Translations under genes and position numbers: made by a program
Source: an uncultured Pseudomonadota bacterium
GTDB taxonomy: Bacteria; Pseudomonadota; Gammaproteobacteria; Steroidobacterales; Woeseiaceae
Direction: 5' to 3'
Length of the DNA: 64,000 nucleotides
Assembly (NCBI GenBank): GCA_913055625.1
Contig: CAJXJW010000008.1
Span: forward strand, 1 to 64,000
Part shown: positions 1-7,570 of the stretch, one piece after another
Layout: every line of letters starts with the position of its first letter
Numbering within the stretch: the first letter of the stretch is position 1
The notes under the pieces: generated by a model
The model's input: only the letters and a program-made list of their open reading frames with translations
What the model was told of the DNA's origin: nothing
The model's database searches: none

Positions 1-1337
1 TTGTGCGCACCCAGCGTGACGTACTTGACGTTGTAGGTGCCCGGCGTCAGTACGAACTTGCGGGGGTTGCTGCTGGCACTGGTGTAGGTGCGTGCGCCTG
101 CGATGCCCTTGCCGCTGGCCTTGTCGTGGAAGTTCACTGTCGCATCGACCAGTTCGTCGCCCATGCTGACGCCGACCATCGCGATGCCAGTTTCGAACGG
201 GTGGTTCACCTCGGTGATGTCCGCCGCCGTGACCGCGATGCCGTCGACTTCGAAGACCGTGGTCAGGCCCTGCACCGCGAGTGCCTGCACGGTGGCTGCG
301 TACTCGCCGGGTGGCACCTGCATGTCGGTCGGGCGTCCGTAGGTGCGGGCCTGGGCGACGATCTCGTCGCCGTCGCGCAGCTTGACGATGGAATCCCAGC
401 CTTCGCCGTTGTTCAGCACGTTGAAGCGCACGGTGCCGGCATCGAAGCTGACGACGTGCTTGCTCACCGCGTCATCGCGAACCTCGATGCCGCGCAACCA
501 GATCGGCTTCAGGTCGGTGTTCTCCAGTGCGCTCACCTTGAGGTCATAGGTGCCGGGTGGCAGGTAGAACTGCGCGCCCTTGTGGTAGCTGCGGGCCGCC
601 TGGACGGCCTCGTTGTTGCCCGGCGGGTACGCCTGGATGTAGGTATCGAGGGGCGCACCGTTCAAGGTCGCACTCAGGCTGACGTTGACCGCGAGGTCGA
701 CCGTTTGCGCAGTGGCCTCGGTCAGGCCGGCCGCGAGTTCCTCCGCACTGTCGGCATCGAAGTACCGGCCGCCGCCGGCTTCCGCGGCACAGACCAGCGC
801 GTCCGTCTCGCCGGGCTTAAGGCCGAAACCGACAATGTGCATGACGAAGTCGATGCCGCTCTCGCGGGCGTTCTGCACCACCTCGCAGAGGTTGCCGCCG
901 CAGGATTCCACGCCGTCCGTCAGCAGGATGACCGTGGCTTTCTGCTGGTCCTCCTGGAGCTGCTCGATGACCCGGGTGGCGGACCAGGCGAGGGGTGTCT
1001 TGCCCAGCGGACGAATGGACGCGAGGGCCGGCGAGACGGCGCTCTTGTCGCTGTTGACGAGCAGCGTCTCGACGTCGTCGCAGTCGCCTTCCGTGCGGTG
1101 GCCGTAGGCGACGAGCCCGACCTTTTGCGACGCCGGCAGGTTGTCCACCGTCGTCGCCATCACGTCACGGGCGATCTCCACCTTGGCGGTGCCGTCGATC
1201 TGGCCCCACATCGAACCGCTGGAGTCGTAGATGAAGACGATGGGGGAGGGGTCTGATTCTTCGTTCGTCTGAGCGAACGCATTGCAGCCCAACATGGGGA
1301 GCGCGGCACACAGCGCCATGACAGTAAGTCGCTTCAT
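1..1337 (-). CDS. VWA-domain secreted protein/lipoprotein, 3' end outside window
   Basis: The reading frame opens at an ATG at 1337 and stays open to the left edge, so the C-terminus is missing. The N-terminus is a signal sequence ending near a Leu-Gly-Cys-Asn site, which could be a lipobox or an ordinary signal-peptidase site (AFA-QT). A von Willebrand factor A domain follows at about residues 30-210. Its MIDAS motif DSSGSM is intact, with a downstream Thr (GKTPLAW) and the Asp of LTDGVESC. The rest looks like repeated beta-sandwich modules, each carrying a 'PPG.Y' type motif. Such proteins bind ligands or metal at the cell surface or in the periplasm; the ligand is unknown. The start lies about 20 bases from a copy of the dispersed repeat (1356-1380), so its leader runs through that repeat. 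The family call is firm, the role unknown. Confidence 0.85.
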   Translation of the reverse strand, partial: MKRLTVMALCAALPMLGCNAFAQTNEESDPSPIVFIYDSSGSMWGQIDGTAKVEIARDVMATTVDNLPASQKVGLVAYGHRTEGDCDDVETLLVNSDKSAVSPALASIRPLGKTPLAWSATRVIEQLQEDQQKATVILLTDGVESCGGNLCEVVQNARESGIDFVMHIVGFGLKPGETDALVCAAEAGGGRYFDADSAEELAAGLTEATAQTVDLAVNVSLSATLNGAPLDTYIQAYPPGNNEAVQAARSYHKGAQFYLPPGTYDLKVSALENTDLKPIWLRGIEVRDDAVSKHVVSFDAGTVRFNVLNNGEGWDSIVKLRDGDEIVAQARTYGRPTDMQVPPGEYAATVQALAVQGLTTVFEVDGIAVTAADITEVNHPFETGIAMVGVSMGDELVDATVNFHDKASGKGIAGARTYTSASSNPRKFVLTPGTYNVKYVTLGAH

Positions 1338-1355
1338 GCGGGCAATAATAACGCG

Positions 1356-1380
1356 GAAAAGGTGTCAGGTTTATTTTTCC
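1356..1380 (-). repeat. Dispersed repeat copy, left flank of transposase gene
   Basis: Read on the minus strand this is a full copy of the window-wide repeat (core AATAAACCTGACACCTTTT). It lies at the 3' end of the transposase gene, and its TAA is that gene's stop codon. It is inverted relative to the copy at 2147-2185 on the other side of the gene. Confidence 0.9.
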
Positions 1381-2063
1381 AGGCGCGGCCTTCCCTGGCG
1401 GCGGCTGAACAGTCGGCGTCCGGTGCGGTGTTCCAGTTCGCGCCGAAAATGGTCGGTGCCGGTCACCTGGTTTCGTTGCAGTGCGCCGCGGATGAGCTGA
1501 ATCTCGTCGGCGTCGGTAGCTCCTGATACGAACGCACGATAGGCGCGGGCTCTTTCGTGGCCGGAGTGTCCGAGTGACTGGTAGGTTGGCGATTTGTCCA
1601 GCCAGTCGTCGCCGGCGGGGTCCGCGTGGCTGCGGTAACTCGACCACGGGTACTCGATGGGATCCGCCACAATGGCGGCCCGCACCGGGTTCAGGTCGAC
1701 ATAGCGATAGCAGGCGAGCAGGTAGGCGTCCGAGTCGATGAGGCTGGCCTTGAAGCGTCCCTCCCACAGCGTTCCCGAGCGGCTCGCCAGTTTGTTGATG
1801 CGCCGGGTTTGTCGTGCGGCCACGACACGCATCAGCCTGGAGATGTTCTCTACGCGATCGCCCGGCACCATGATCAAGTGAACGTGATTGGTCATCAGGC
1901 AGTAGCCGAAGACCTCGATGTTCAGCTCGCTCTTCAGTTCGACGAGGTTGTCGAGATAGTACCGGTAGTCGGCCGGCTCAACGAAAACCGGCTTCCTGTC
2001 GTGGCCCCGATGGACGATGTGCAGCGGGATGTCCGGTAGAAAGAGGCGCGGGTAGCGGGGCAT
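1371..2063 (-). CDS. REP-associated tyrosine transposase (RAYT, Y1/IS200-like)
   Basis: A 230-residue protein of the TnpA-REP / Y1 transposase family, single-strand DNA endonucleases that act on REP hairpins. Visible motifs are the HUH pair in LMTNHVHLI (H60, H62), LWEGRFKASLI near residue 100, and the candidate catalytic tyrosine in ACYRYVDLNPVR (about 119-121). The ATG at 2063 gives MPRYPRLF, the usual family N-terminus. An in-frame extension to 2249 would translate the upstream repeat and is rejected. The C-terminus ends in the flanking repeat, which supplies the TAA. Inverted repeat copies bracket the gene at 1356-1380 and 2147-2185. This is the classical RAYT plus REP arrangement, and it suggests that this protein is or was the agent that spread the repeats. 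RAYTs are usually single-copy and domesticated, so it is not labelled an active insertion sequence. Confidence 0.9.
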   Translation of the reverse strand: MPRYPRLFLPDIPLHIVHRGHDRKPVFVEPADYRYYLDNLVELKSELNIEVFGYCLMTNHVHLIMVPGDRVENISRLMRVVAARQTRRINKLASRSGTLWEGRFKASLIDSDAYLLACYRYVDLNPVRAAIVADPIEYPWSSYRSHADPAGDDWLDKSPTYQSLGHSGHERARAYRAFVSGATDADEIQLIRGALQRNQVTGTDHFRRELEHRTGRRLFSRRQGRPRLEK

Positions 2064-2146
2064 GGCGGACGGGCGGTGGTCGCAAACTTGGACACAGCGT
2101 AGGCCCACGCTCCCCGGCGACACACTGCCGAAACCGCCCGAGGTGG

Positions 2147-2185
2147 GGAAAAATAAACCTGACACCTTTTTTGACACCTTTTTTG
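2147..2185 (+). repeat. Dispersed repeat copy, right flank of transposase gene
   Basis: One full copy (core AATAAACCTGACACCTTTT) is followed by a truncated second copy, TTGACACCTTTTTT. It lies in the leader of the transposase gene, inverted relative to 1356-1380. Confidence 0.9.
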
Positions 2186-2270
2186 ATACTACGGGTTCCC
2201 CACGATAGCCGACCCCCGCCGGATCCGGCAGCATGGGTGTTCTGATCACGGGATTCTCGGAGTTGGGGCG

Positions 2271-2372
2271 GTGCGAAAATCAAAAGCCGTCGTGCGGAAC
2301 GCGTTGCTGCTGGCCGCGTGCATCATCGTGTTCCTGGTCTGCGCCACGATCATTGCCATCAATCTGGGCTAG
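2271..2372 (+). CDS. Small single-pass membrane protein (33 aa)
   Basis: A GTG-started frame of 33 residues begins with a basic patch (MRKSKAVVRN). It continues as one uninterrupted hydrophobic helix (LLLAACIIVFLVCATIIAI) and stops five bases before the next ATG. A GGAG sequence lies about nine bases upstream of the GTG. Its size, topology and tight coupling to the following stress-protein-like gene suggest a real small membrane protein, possibly an accessory subunit or regulator of that neighbour. No family is recognised. A chance hydrophobic frame cannot be excluded, because the downstream gene can also be read as an in-frame extension through this stretch in another frame. Confidence 0.5.
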   Translation: MRKSKAVVRNALLLAACIIVFLVCATIIAINLG

Positions 2373-2376
2373 TGCC

Positions 2377-2886
2377 ATGAAGCGATTGTGTTTTCTTTCG
2401 CCTGACATTCAACGTGCGCAAGCGGTCGTGCGTGACCTCAAGAATGACGGATTCGCCGAAAAGCACATTTATGCAATTGCGCGATCGGACGTTCCGTTGG
2501 CGACGCTCCCGGACAGTGGCCCGGACGACGACGACTTTCTTCCAGCATTCGAGCGTGGCGTTGCATTGGGCGGTGCCACGGGGCTCTTGGGTGGCCTGCT
2601 GGCTGTCGCGTTTCCACCCGCCGGTTTTGTCGTCGGTGGCGCGGGTGTGCTGTTGATCGGCCTCATGGGTGCCAGTCTGGGTGGCCTCCTGACGGGGATG
2701 GCCGGAGCCGCTTTCCCTAGCTCGCGGCTCGAGGCGTTCAGGAAAGACATCGAGGCGGGGAAGATTCTTATCATGGTCGACGTGCCCGTCGAGCGCATTG
2801 CCCATGTCAATCGACTCATCCGGCAACATGACCCGGATGTCGAGATCGAGGGGATCGAACCCCCGGCGCCACTGATCCCGAAATAA
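2377..2886 (+). CDS. DUF1269 / 17M-like glycine-rich membrane protein
   Basis: A 169-residue protein with an N-terminal alpha/beta region (LCFLSPDIQRAQAVV, about 1-45). Residues about 68-115 form two glycine-rich hydrophobic segments of the glycine-zipper type (GGATGLLGGLLAV and LMGASLGGLLTGM). A C-terminal soluble region (ILIMVDVP) resembles the N-terminal fold. This matches the general-stress 17M / DUF1269 type of membrane-associated proteins, whose biochemical role is unknown. The ATG at 2377 is preferred because upstream in-frame codons overlap the 33-residue ORF in a different frame. The two genes are probably translationally coupled. Confident on family type, not on function. Confidence 0.75.
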   Translation: MKRLCFLSPDIQRAQAVVRDLKNDGFAEKHIYAIARSDVPLATLPDSGPDDDDFLPAFERGVALGGATGLLGGLLAVAFPPAGFVVGGAGVLLIGLMGASLGGLLTGMAGAAFPSSRLEAFRKDIEAGKILIMVDVPVERIAHVNRLIRQHDPDVEIEGIEPPAPLIPK

Positions 2887-2938
2887 GCGTCGCCGGCTCT
2901 CGTCTACGGTTTCTCGCTGGCCAACCAACGCTTCCCTG

Positions 2939-3493
2939 TCACACCAACGTCCGCTCGTAGATCAAAATCACGCCGCCGGATGCCAACGACCGACTCTCCC
3001 TGAGCGAAAAGTGCGTGCGCCCCGCTTCTGGCTTGAACAAGGGCGTGCCTTCCCCCCACACCACCGGGGCAAGGCAGATCCGGTATTCGTCCACCAGGCC
3101 CTCTGCCATCAACGTCGAGAGCAGGTCGGCGCTGCCGAACACGAACACGTCCTTGCCGGGCTCTTCTTTCAACGCGCGCACAGTGTTCGCGGCGTCACCT
3201 TTCAGCAGTCGCGAGTTGTTCCAATCCGCGTTCGATAGCGTTCGCGTGGCGACCGCCTTCTCGATGCCGTTCATCATGTCGGCGATCGGGCCCTGTTCCT
3301 GCGTCCAGTAGTCGCGCATGCCCTCGTAGGTGCGCCGGCCGAACAGCAGCGTGCCGATTTCCCTGCCTTGCTCCAGCGAGAAGGCCGCCAGCTCGTCGCC
3401 CCAGACGGTACCGTGCATGTCGAGTTGCCACGGTTCGGCACCTTCGAAAACCCCGTCCAGTGTCATCACGTTCCACGCCACCAGCTTTCTCAC
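2939..3493 (-). CDS. Dihydrofolate-reductase-family (RibD C-terminal) oxidoreductase
   Basis: A 184-residue protein with the RibD_C / DHFR-like fold. The N-terminus has a substrate-loop motif (NVMTLDGVFEG), then LLFGRRTYEGM and a NADPH-binding DVFVFGSADLLSTLM near residues 115-130. The end is the typical strand ILIYERT. Stand-alone proteins of this type reduce pteridine- or flavin-like substrates with NADPH; the physiological substrate is unknown. The gene diverges from an HxlR regulator (3591), with a palindrome between them, so it is the likely target of that regulator. Confidence 0.85.
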   Translation of the reverse strand: MRKLVAWNVMTLDGVFEGAEPWQLDMHGTVWGDELAAFSLEQGREIGTLLFGRRTYEGMRDYWTQEQGPIADMMNGIEKAVATRTLSNADWNNSRLLKGDAANTVRALKEEPGKDVFVFGSADLLSTLMAEGLVDEYRICLAPVVWGEGTPLFKPEAGRTHFSLRESRSLASGGVILIYERTLV

Positions 3494-3527
3494 GTCTTGT
3501 ACCCTCTCGGACTATCCAGTTGCGACC

Positions 3528-3541
3528 TGCAACCGGTTGCA
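3528..3541. promoter_or_regulatory. Palindromic operator candidate for HxlR regulator
   Basis: A perfect 14-bp palindrome, TGCAACCGGTTGCA, sits in the divergent promoter region between the DHFR-like gene and the HxlR gene. A related half-site, TTGCAACC, recurs at about 3565, and CCAGTTGC lies just upstream. Dyads of this kind are typical HxlR/MarR-type operators. Assignment to the adjacent regulator is inference. Confidence 0.55.
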
Positions 3542-3590
3542 ATGATGCCTAACCGTCTGCATATTGCAACCAGTTTTATCGGATGCCCCA

Positions 3591-4097
3591 ATGCCCCTCG
3601 AAGAACGCTCCGGCTGCCCCATCAACCTGTCGATGGAAACCTTCGGCGACCGCTGGAGCCTGGTGGTTCTGCGGGACATCATGTTCGGCAACCGCCGGCA
3701 TTTCCGCGAATTGCTGACGCAGTCCGAGGAGGGCATCGCTTCCAACATCCTGGCCGCGCGTCTCAAGCGGCTGCTCGACCTGCGGCTCGTGTCGAAACGC
3801 GCCGACCCCGGCCACAAGCAGAAGGCGATATACTCGCTGACGGAAAAATCCATTCAACTCGTCCCGGTGTTCGCCATGCTCGGCGCCTGGGGCCGAAAGC
3901 ACCTGCCGGTATCGCGGGAACTGTCCGTCCGCGCCCAATTGCTGGAGGAGGGCGGGCCGGCCCTGTGGGAGGCGTTCATGGACGAGCTTCGTGGCATTCA
4001 TCTGGGGGCAACGCGAGCCGCGGATGCTCGGTCGGTACTCGCCGAGTTGCAGGCCGCGTACGAGCGTGAATTGGCAGCCGCAGGCTGCCGAAAATAA
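3591..4097 (+). CDS. HxlR-family transcriptional regulator
   Basis: A 168-residue winged-helix regulator of the HxlR family. Residues about 5-95 carry the hallmark Cys near the N-terminus (SGCPINLSME), GDRWSLVVLRDIMFG, and the recognition helix region (GIASNILAARLKRL). A helical extension follows that is longer than in minimal HxlR proteins. The ATG at 3591 puts the family motif at the expected position; a TTG at 3564 is an alternative. HxlR dimers often sense thiol- or aldehyde-reactive compounds through the N-terminal Cys. The stop codon TAA belongs to a dispersed repeat that begins at the last codons (4091). A short dyad, GGCAGC..GCTGCC, overlaps the final codons. Confidence 0.88.
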   Translation: MPLEERSGCPINLSMETFGDRWSLVVLRDIMFGNRRHFRELLTQSEEGIASNILAARLKRLLDLRLVSKRADPGHKQKAIYSLTEKSIQLVPVFAMLGAWGRKHLPVSRELSVRAQLLEEGGPALWEAFMDELRGIHLGATRAADARSVLAELQAAYERELAAAGCRK

Positions 4098-4151
4098 ACC
4101 TGACACTTTTTTTAAAATAAACCTGACACCTTTTTTTGACACCTTTTTTTT
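4090..4151 (+). repeat. Dispersed repeat cluster between HxlR and RpiB-like genes
   Basis: Two near-complete direct copies (starting at 4091 and 4114, core AATAAACCTGACAC) and a truncated third copy (TTGACACCTTTTTTTT, from about 4136). The first copy supplies the HxlR stop codon. The third runs directly into the ribosome binding site of the next gene. Confidence 0.9.
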
Positions 4152-4169
4152 GGAGAACGAGGGAAAGCC

Positions 4170-4811
4170 TTGAAAATTGCATTGATTATTGAGAACAGCC
4201 AGGCCGCCAAGAGCAGCATCGTGCACACTGCGTTGAAGAACGTCGCCGAGCCGCTCGGGCACGAGGTGCATCACTACGGCATGTACAGCGCGGACGACGA
4301 GGCGAGCCTGACCTACGTCATGAACGGCCTGCTGGCCGGTACCTTGCTGAACTCCGGCGCCGCCGACTTCGTCATCACCGGCTGCGGCACCGGCATGGGC
4401 TCGATGCTCGCCTGCAACTCCATGCCGGGCGTGTTCTGCGGCCTGGTCATCGACCCGACGGACGCGTTCCTGTTCGGCCAGATCAACGACGGCAACGCCA
4501 TGTCGATGCCGTACGCCAAGGGCTTCGGCTGGGCCGCCGAACTCAACCTCGAGGACTGCTACCGCAAGCTGTTCGAACACGAGCGGGGCGTGGGTTACCC
4601 GAAGGAACGCGCCGCCATCATGGCGAAGAACCGCGGGATCCTGAAGGACCTCAAGTCCGCGTCCTGCCACGACATGCTGACGGTGCTGAAGACCGTGGAC
4701 CAGGACCTGCTGAAGCAGACCATCGCCGGCGAGAAGTTCTCCGAGCTGTTCTTCGCCAACGCGAAGGACCAGGCCATCGCGGATTACCTGAAGTCGGTAC
4801 TGGCGTCCTAG
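4170..4811 (+). CDS. RpiB/LacA/LacB-family sugar-phosphate isomerase
   Basis: A 213-residue protein. Residues 1-140 match the RpiB/LacAB isomerase fold, with the nucleophile-bearing loop TGCGTGMGSML (Cys72). Catalysed reactions in the family interconvert aldose and ketose phosphates such as ribose-5-phosphate and ribulose-5-phosphate. The C-terminal extension of about 60 residues is beyond canonical RpiB (about 150) and marks a subgroup of uncertain substrate. Translation appears to start at a TTG at 4170, preceded by GGAG and GAGGG; no better ATG exists. It stands alone after the repeat cluster and converges on the DUF1593 gene. Confidence 0.85.
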   Translation: MKIALIIENSQAAKSSIVHTALKNVAEPLGHEVHHYGMYSADDEASLTYVMNGLLAGTLLNSGAADFVITGCGTGMGSMLACNSMPGVFCGLVIDPTDAFLFGQINDGNAMSMPYAKGFGWAAELNLEDCYRKLFEHERGVGYPKERAAIMAKNRGILKDLKSASCHDMLTVLKTVDQDLLKQTIAGEKFSELFFANAKDQAIADYLKSVLAS

Positions 4812-4833
4812 GCGCCCGCCTTTTCGTCTGCAT

Positions 4834-4878
4834 CACTGCGGCGTGCGCGGGCAGGGTGCTGCCCGGCACGCCGCAGTG
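4834..4878. terminator. Long near-perfect hairpin between convergent genes
   Basis: A 13-bp perfect outer stem (CACTGCGGCGTGC with GCACGCCGCAGTG) is continued, after one bulged G, by a 7-bp inner stem (CGGGCAG with CTGCCCG) and a GGTG loop. It lies midway between convergent genes ending at 4811 and 4909. No U-tract follows on either strand, so it is a candidate bidirectional RNA-stabilising or Rho-coupled terminator rather than a classical intrinsic one. Confidence 0.6.
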
Positions 4879-4908
4879 TCGTTACGGACCGGTGCCGCAA
4901 TCGGCCCG

Positions 4909-6309
4909 TCAGCCGCCGATACGCACCACGAGTCGCTGGTAACTCTTGAGCGCCGGCACGCCGTCGTCCGTCACTTCCAGGATGATGTGCACGTCGCGCC
5001 CCGGCTCGTTCGGCGCGACGAAGTGGGCAGACCGGGAGCCGGTTTCCAGGATGTCCACCTGCGCCTCGGCGCTGTCGGCCTCGTGGTACTGCCACCAGCG
5101 AACGCGAATCTCGTCGCCGTCCGGGTCGTCGCTCGACGACGCGTCCAGCATCACCATTGAACCGGGTGCCACCGTTCTTGAAAGCGGGCCGGCGGCACGC
5201 GCGTTCGGCGGGTGGTTCGCGTCTTCGAAACTCTCCGCCACGCACCAGTCCATGCGGGCCATGAAATCGTTGTTCACGGCGTCGATCCAGCGGCCGAGCT
5301 GGCTCTTGGGGCCCAACGCGTCGTCGGCATCGATGTACACGTTCTCGAAGCCCTCCACCTTCCTGTACCGGCCACCCCAGCCGCCGTAGCCCGGGTGCTC
5401 GTGGTTGCGCAGGCCGTTGTCGACCACGTAGAAGAATGCCGGTGAGTCGCCTTCGCTGATGTAGGTCTGCGGGTAGACCGCGCCCAGCGGCCCGTGGCCG
5501 GTCTTCACGTGTTCGGTGATGAAGTCTTCGGTGTCCGGCTGGCTGCGGTAGTTCCAGGTGCCGGCGAAGTGGCCGTTGTACAGGAGTGTCACGGCGGGAT
5601 GGTACGTCTCGATGTAGTTGCCCGCGTCGTCCTGGTACCAGATGTTGTACATCACCACCTTGGACACGGCGCGCTCGTAGTCGTCCGGGTACTCCGTCTT
5701 CAGTTTGTGAAAAGCGCGCGATGCCGTGTTGCCGCCGCCCCAGGCCTGGATGTGCACCGGCGCCGGGTTGTCTTCCAGCAGGATGCGCACGATGGCATCG
5801 GAGCCCGGCGTGTCCGGCCAGCCGGACGGATCGAACTCCACCTCGCCACCCGGCACCTGGTCCCAACGCTCGAGGTCCCGCAGGTGGTCGTAGTCCTCGT
5901 CGCCCACGTAGCTCATGGCCCGCAGCGCCTCGGGCGTGGGGTAGCCCTCCTTGTGTTTCACGAGGTTCGGGTACACCTCGGCATACGCCGCAAGCTGGTC
6001 CTCGTACCACGACTCGTCACTGTGTCCGTGTTTCTGGAAGATCGAGTTGGTCTCGATGATGGCGAGCAGTTCCACGTCGGCCGAGTACAGCAGGAAGCGA
6101 ATCATCGAGCTGTGGTCGTCGATCTCGCCGTCGGTCATGACAATGACGCGGGGGCGGCCTGACGGCAGGTGTGTGTCAGCCGCGGCGTGGGTCGCCGGCG
6201 TTTCCGCGGTAACGTCCGCCGGGCGATCGTCGCCGCAGGCGGCGAGGGTGATGGCAAGGAGAAGCGTCGGCAAGACGCTTGCGGGCACGGTGGAAGGTTT
6301 CGGGTGCAT
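4909..6309 (-). CDS. DUF1593 (Sde182-like, nucleoside-hydrolase-fold) lipoprotein
   Basis: A 466-residue lipoprotein. The signal peptide ends in LAAC (cysteine about residue 25). Residues about 50-330 match the DUF1593 / Sde182 nucleoside-hydrolase-like domain, with the Asp-rich N-terminal motif VIVMTDGEIDDHSSMIRFL and the later IQAWGGGNTASRA. The C-terminal 100 residues form an immunoglobulin-like beta-sandwich (ASSSDDPDGDEIRVRWWQY). Family members were noticed in polysaccharide-degrading marine bacteria and may cleave glycosidic bonds. The substrate is not established, and carbohydrate or nucleoside scavenging is inference. ATG 6309 has GGAG ten bases upstream and gives a proper signal sequence. 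Confidence 0.82.
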   Translation of the reverse strand: MHPKPSTVPASVLPTLLLAITLAACGDDRPADVTAETPATHAAADTHLPSGRPRVIVMTDGEIDDHSSMIRFLLYSADVELLAIIETNSIFQKHGHSDESWYEDQLAAYAEVYPNLVKHKEGYPTPEALRAMSYVGDEDYDHLRDLERWDQVPGGEVEFDPSGWPDTPGSDAIVRILLEDNPAPVHIQAWGGGNTASRAFHKLKTEYPDDYERAVSKVVMYNIWYQDDAGNYIETYHPAVTLLYNGHFAGTWNYRSQPDTEDFITEHVKTGHGPLGAVYPQTYISEGDSPAFFYVVDNGLRNHEHPGYGGWGGRYRKVEGFENVYIDADDALGPKSQLGRWIDAVNNDFMARMDWCVAESFEDANHPPNARAAGPLSRTVAPGSMVMLDASSSDDPDGDEIRVRWWQYHEADSAEAQVDILETGSRSAHFVAPNEPGRDVHIILEVTDDGVPALKSYQRLVVRIGG

Positions 6310-6410
6310 CGGTTCAGGGGGCTCCGTCGTGAACGCGCCCATCCTAGCAAACCCTTTTCCCTCCGCCGCGTCGGTACCTTAACCGAACATTAAATGATGC
6401 CCGGCATCGG

Positions 6411-6462
6411 AGAAAAATAAACCTGACACCTTTTAGGGAGAAAAATAAACCTGACACCTTTT
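6411..6462 (+). repeat. Two direct dispersed-repeat copies
   Basis: Two full direct copies begin at 6411 and 6438, each of the form GAAAAATAAACCTGACACC, separated by GGG. They lie in the intergenic region between the DUF1593 and aquaporin genes. No gene was seen in 6310-6588. Confidence 0.92.
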
Positions 6463-6502
6463 AAACACCGGACGCCGTGCGGTGCCTGTTCGCAGAAGCA
6501 CC

Positions 6503-6567
6503 GGCACGACCGCGCCGCACGCATCGCGCCCTGCCCGGACGAGCAGGCGGCGCGTGGCGGTCGTGCC
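6503..6567. terminator. Large imperfect hairpin downstream of aqpZ
   Basis: The ends form an 11-bp perfect stem (GGCACGACCGC with GCGGTCGTGCC), extended inward by an imperfect GC-rich stem. It lies just past the aquaporin stop codon on the minus strand. There is no U-tract, so the role as terminator or 3' RNA stabiliser is inferred. Confidence 0.45.
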
Positions 6568-6588
6568 GAGCCCCCCTTCGAGAAGGAG

Positions 6589-7251
6589 CTAGTCCTCCTC
6601 AAACCATTTGTAGACTATGCCCGCGATCGCGGCACCGACGATCGGTGCAATCCAGAACACGTAAAGCTGTTGCAGGGCGATGCCGCCTTCCAGCAGGGCA
6701 GGGCCCGTGCTCCTGGCCGGGTTGACCGACGTGTTCGTCACCGGGATGCTGATCAGGTGAATCAGCGTCAGGCACAGGCCGATGGCGATCGGCGCGAAGC
6801 CGGCCGGCGCACGCTTGTCGGTCGCGCCCAGGATGACCAGCAGGAACATCAGCGTCATCACGATTTCGGTCGTCCACCCGGCCGCGCTGCTGAACCCGCC
6901 GGGCGAGTGCGCGCCGACGCCGTTCGAGGCCAGGTTGTCACAGCTGCCGGCGACGAAGCCGATCAACGCCGCAGCCAGAATGGCACCGAGCACCTGCGCG
7001 ACGACGTAGGCCGGGACGTCCCTGGCCTGGAAACGCCCGGCCACGGTCAGGCCCACGGTGACGGCCGGGTTGAGATGGCAGCCGGAGATGTGGCCGATGG
7101 CGAAGGCCATCGTCAGCACCGTCAGGCCGAAGGCGAAAGAAATGCCCAGGGTGCCGATGCCGGATCCGGCCAGCACGGCCGCGCCGCAACCGCCCAAGAC
7201 CAGCCAGAATGTGCCGATGAACTCGGCGGCAGCTCGCTTCGTTACACTCAT
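6589..7251 (-). CDS. aqpZ: Aquaporin Z
   Basis: A 220-residue six-helix membrane channel of the MIP family. Both pore half-helix motifs are present: HLNPAVT (about 60) and SVNPARS (about 175). A Gly-rich first helix ([14 protein letters not shown]) and the Arg of the second NPA motif are typical of water-selective aquaporins. It conducts water across the inner membrane. GGGAG precedes the ATG by a few bases. The gene is monocistronic: the dispersed repeats and a hairpin lie downstream, and a 319-bp divergent promoter region lies upstream. Confidence 0.96.
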   Translation of the reverse strand: MSVTKRAAAEFIGTFWLVLGGCGAAVLAGSGIGTLGISFAFGLTVLTMAFAIGHISGCHLNPAVTVGLTVAGRFQARDVPAYVVAQVLGAILAAALIGFVAGSCDNLASNGVGAHSPGGFSSAAGWTTEIVMTLMFLLVILGATDKRAPAGFAPIAIGLCLTLIHLISIPVTNTSVNPARSTGPALLEGGIALQQLYVFWIAPIVGAAIAGIVYKWFEED

Positions 7252-7570
7252 GAATTTCTCCCCGATTGTTGGTTGTTATTGTTGCTCGCTCCTGAGCGAG
7301 CGCGGCTCCTGGGAACCCTTGCCGCGCCGGCAACATAATAACCCGGCGGCGCGTCCCGACCGTTCTCGAGCCGTTGTCGATCGCCTCGACAGCCTCGGAA
7401 TCCGATGTTTTTCCGCAACAAATCGCCACTGAATGGCGATGCCGTGTGCCGTTTCCCGGTGTCCGGTGCGACATAAGCGGCACCGGCCAAAGAATTGTGA
7501 CGCACATCACGAGCGCGGCCGTGAAGCCCGCTAGCATCGGTGACGATTGGGCATGCTTCTGGAGAACCTC
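7252..7570. promoter_or_regulatory. Divergent promoter region with CRP-like site (7496-7511)
   Basis: This gene-free stretch lies between aqpZ and the beta-barrel gene. TGTGA-N6-TCACG at 7496-7511 matches the CRP/Vfr consensus except for the last base. A TAGCAT hexamer at 7532-7537 is a plausible -10 element. It would place a start near 7544 and centre the CRP site at about -41, the class II position. No other structured element was recognised. Confidence 0.5.

Noticed and set aside
3..1256. 417-residue plus-strand open frame at the left edge
   Set aside because: It is antisense to the VWA gene, whose minus-strand translation has intact family motifs; the plus frame has none.
1371..2063. Active IS200/IS605 insertion sequence
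   Set aside because: The protein is of the REP-associated type, and no IS ends or target-site features of IS200/605 were recognised; flanking repeats are the dispersed family.
1978..2283. N-terminal extension of the RAYT and other frames through the right-hand repeat
   Set aside because: They translate repeat DNA; the family N-terminus starts at 2063.
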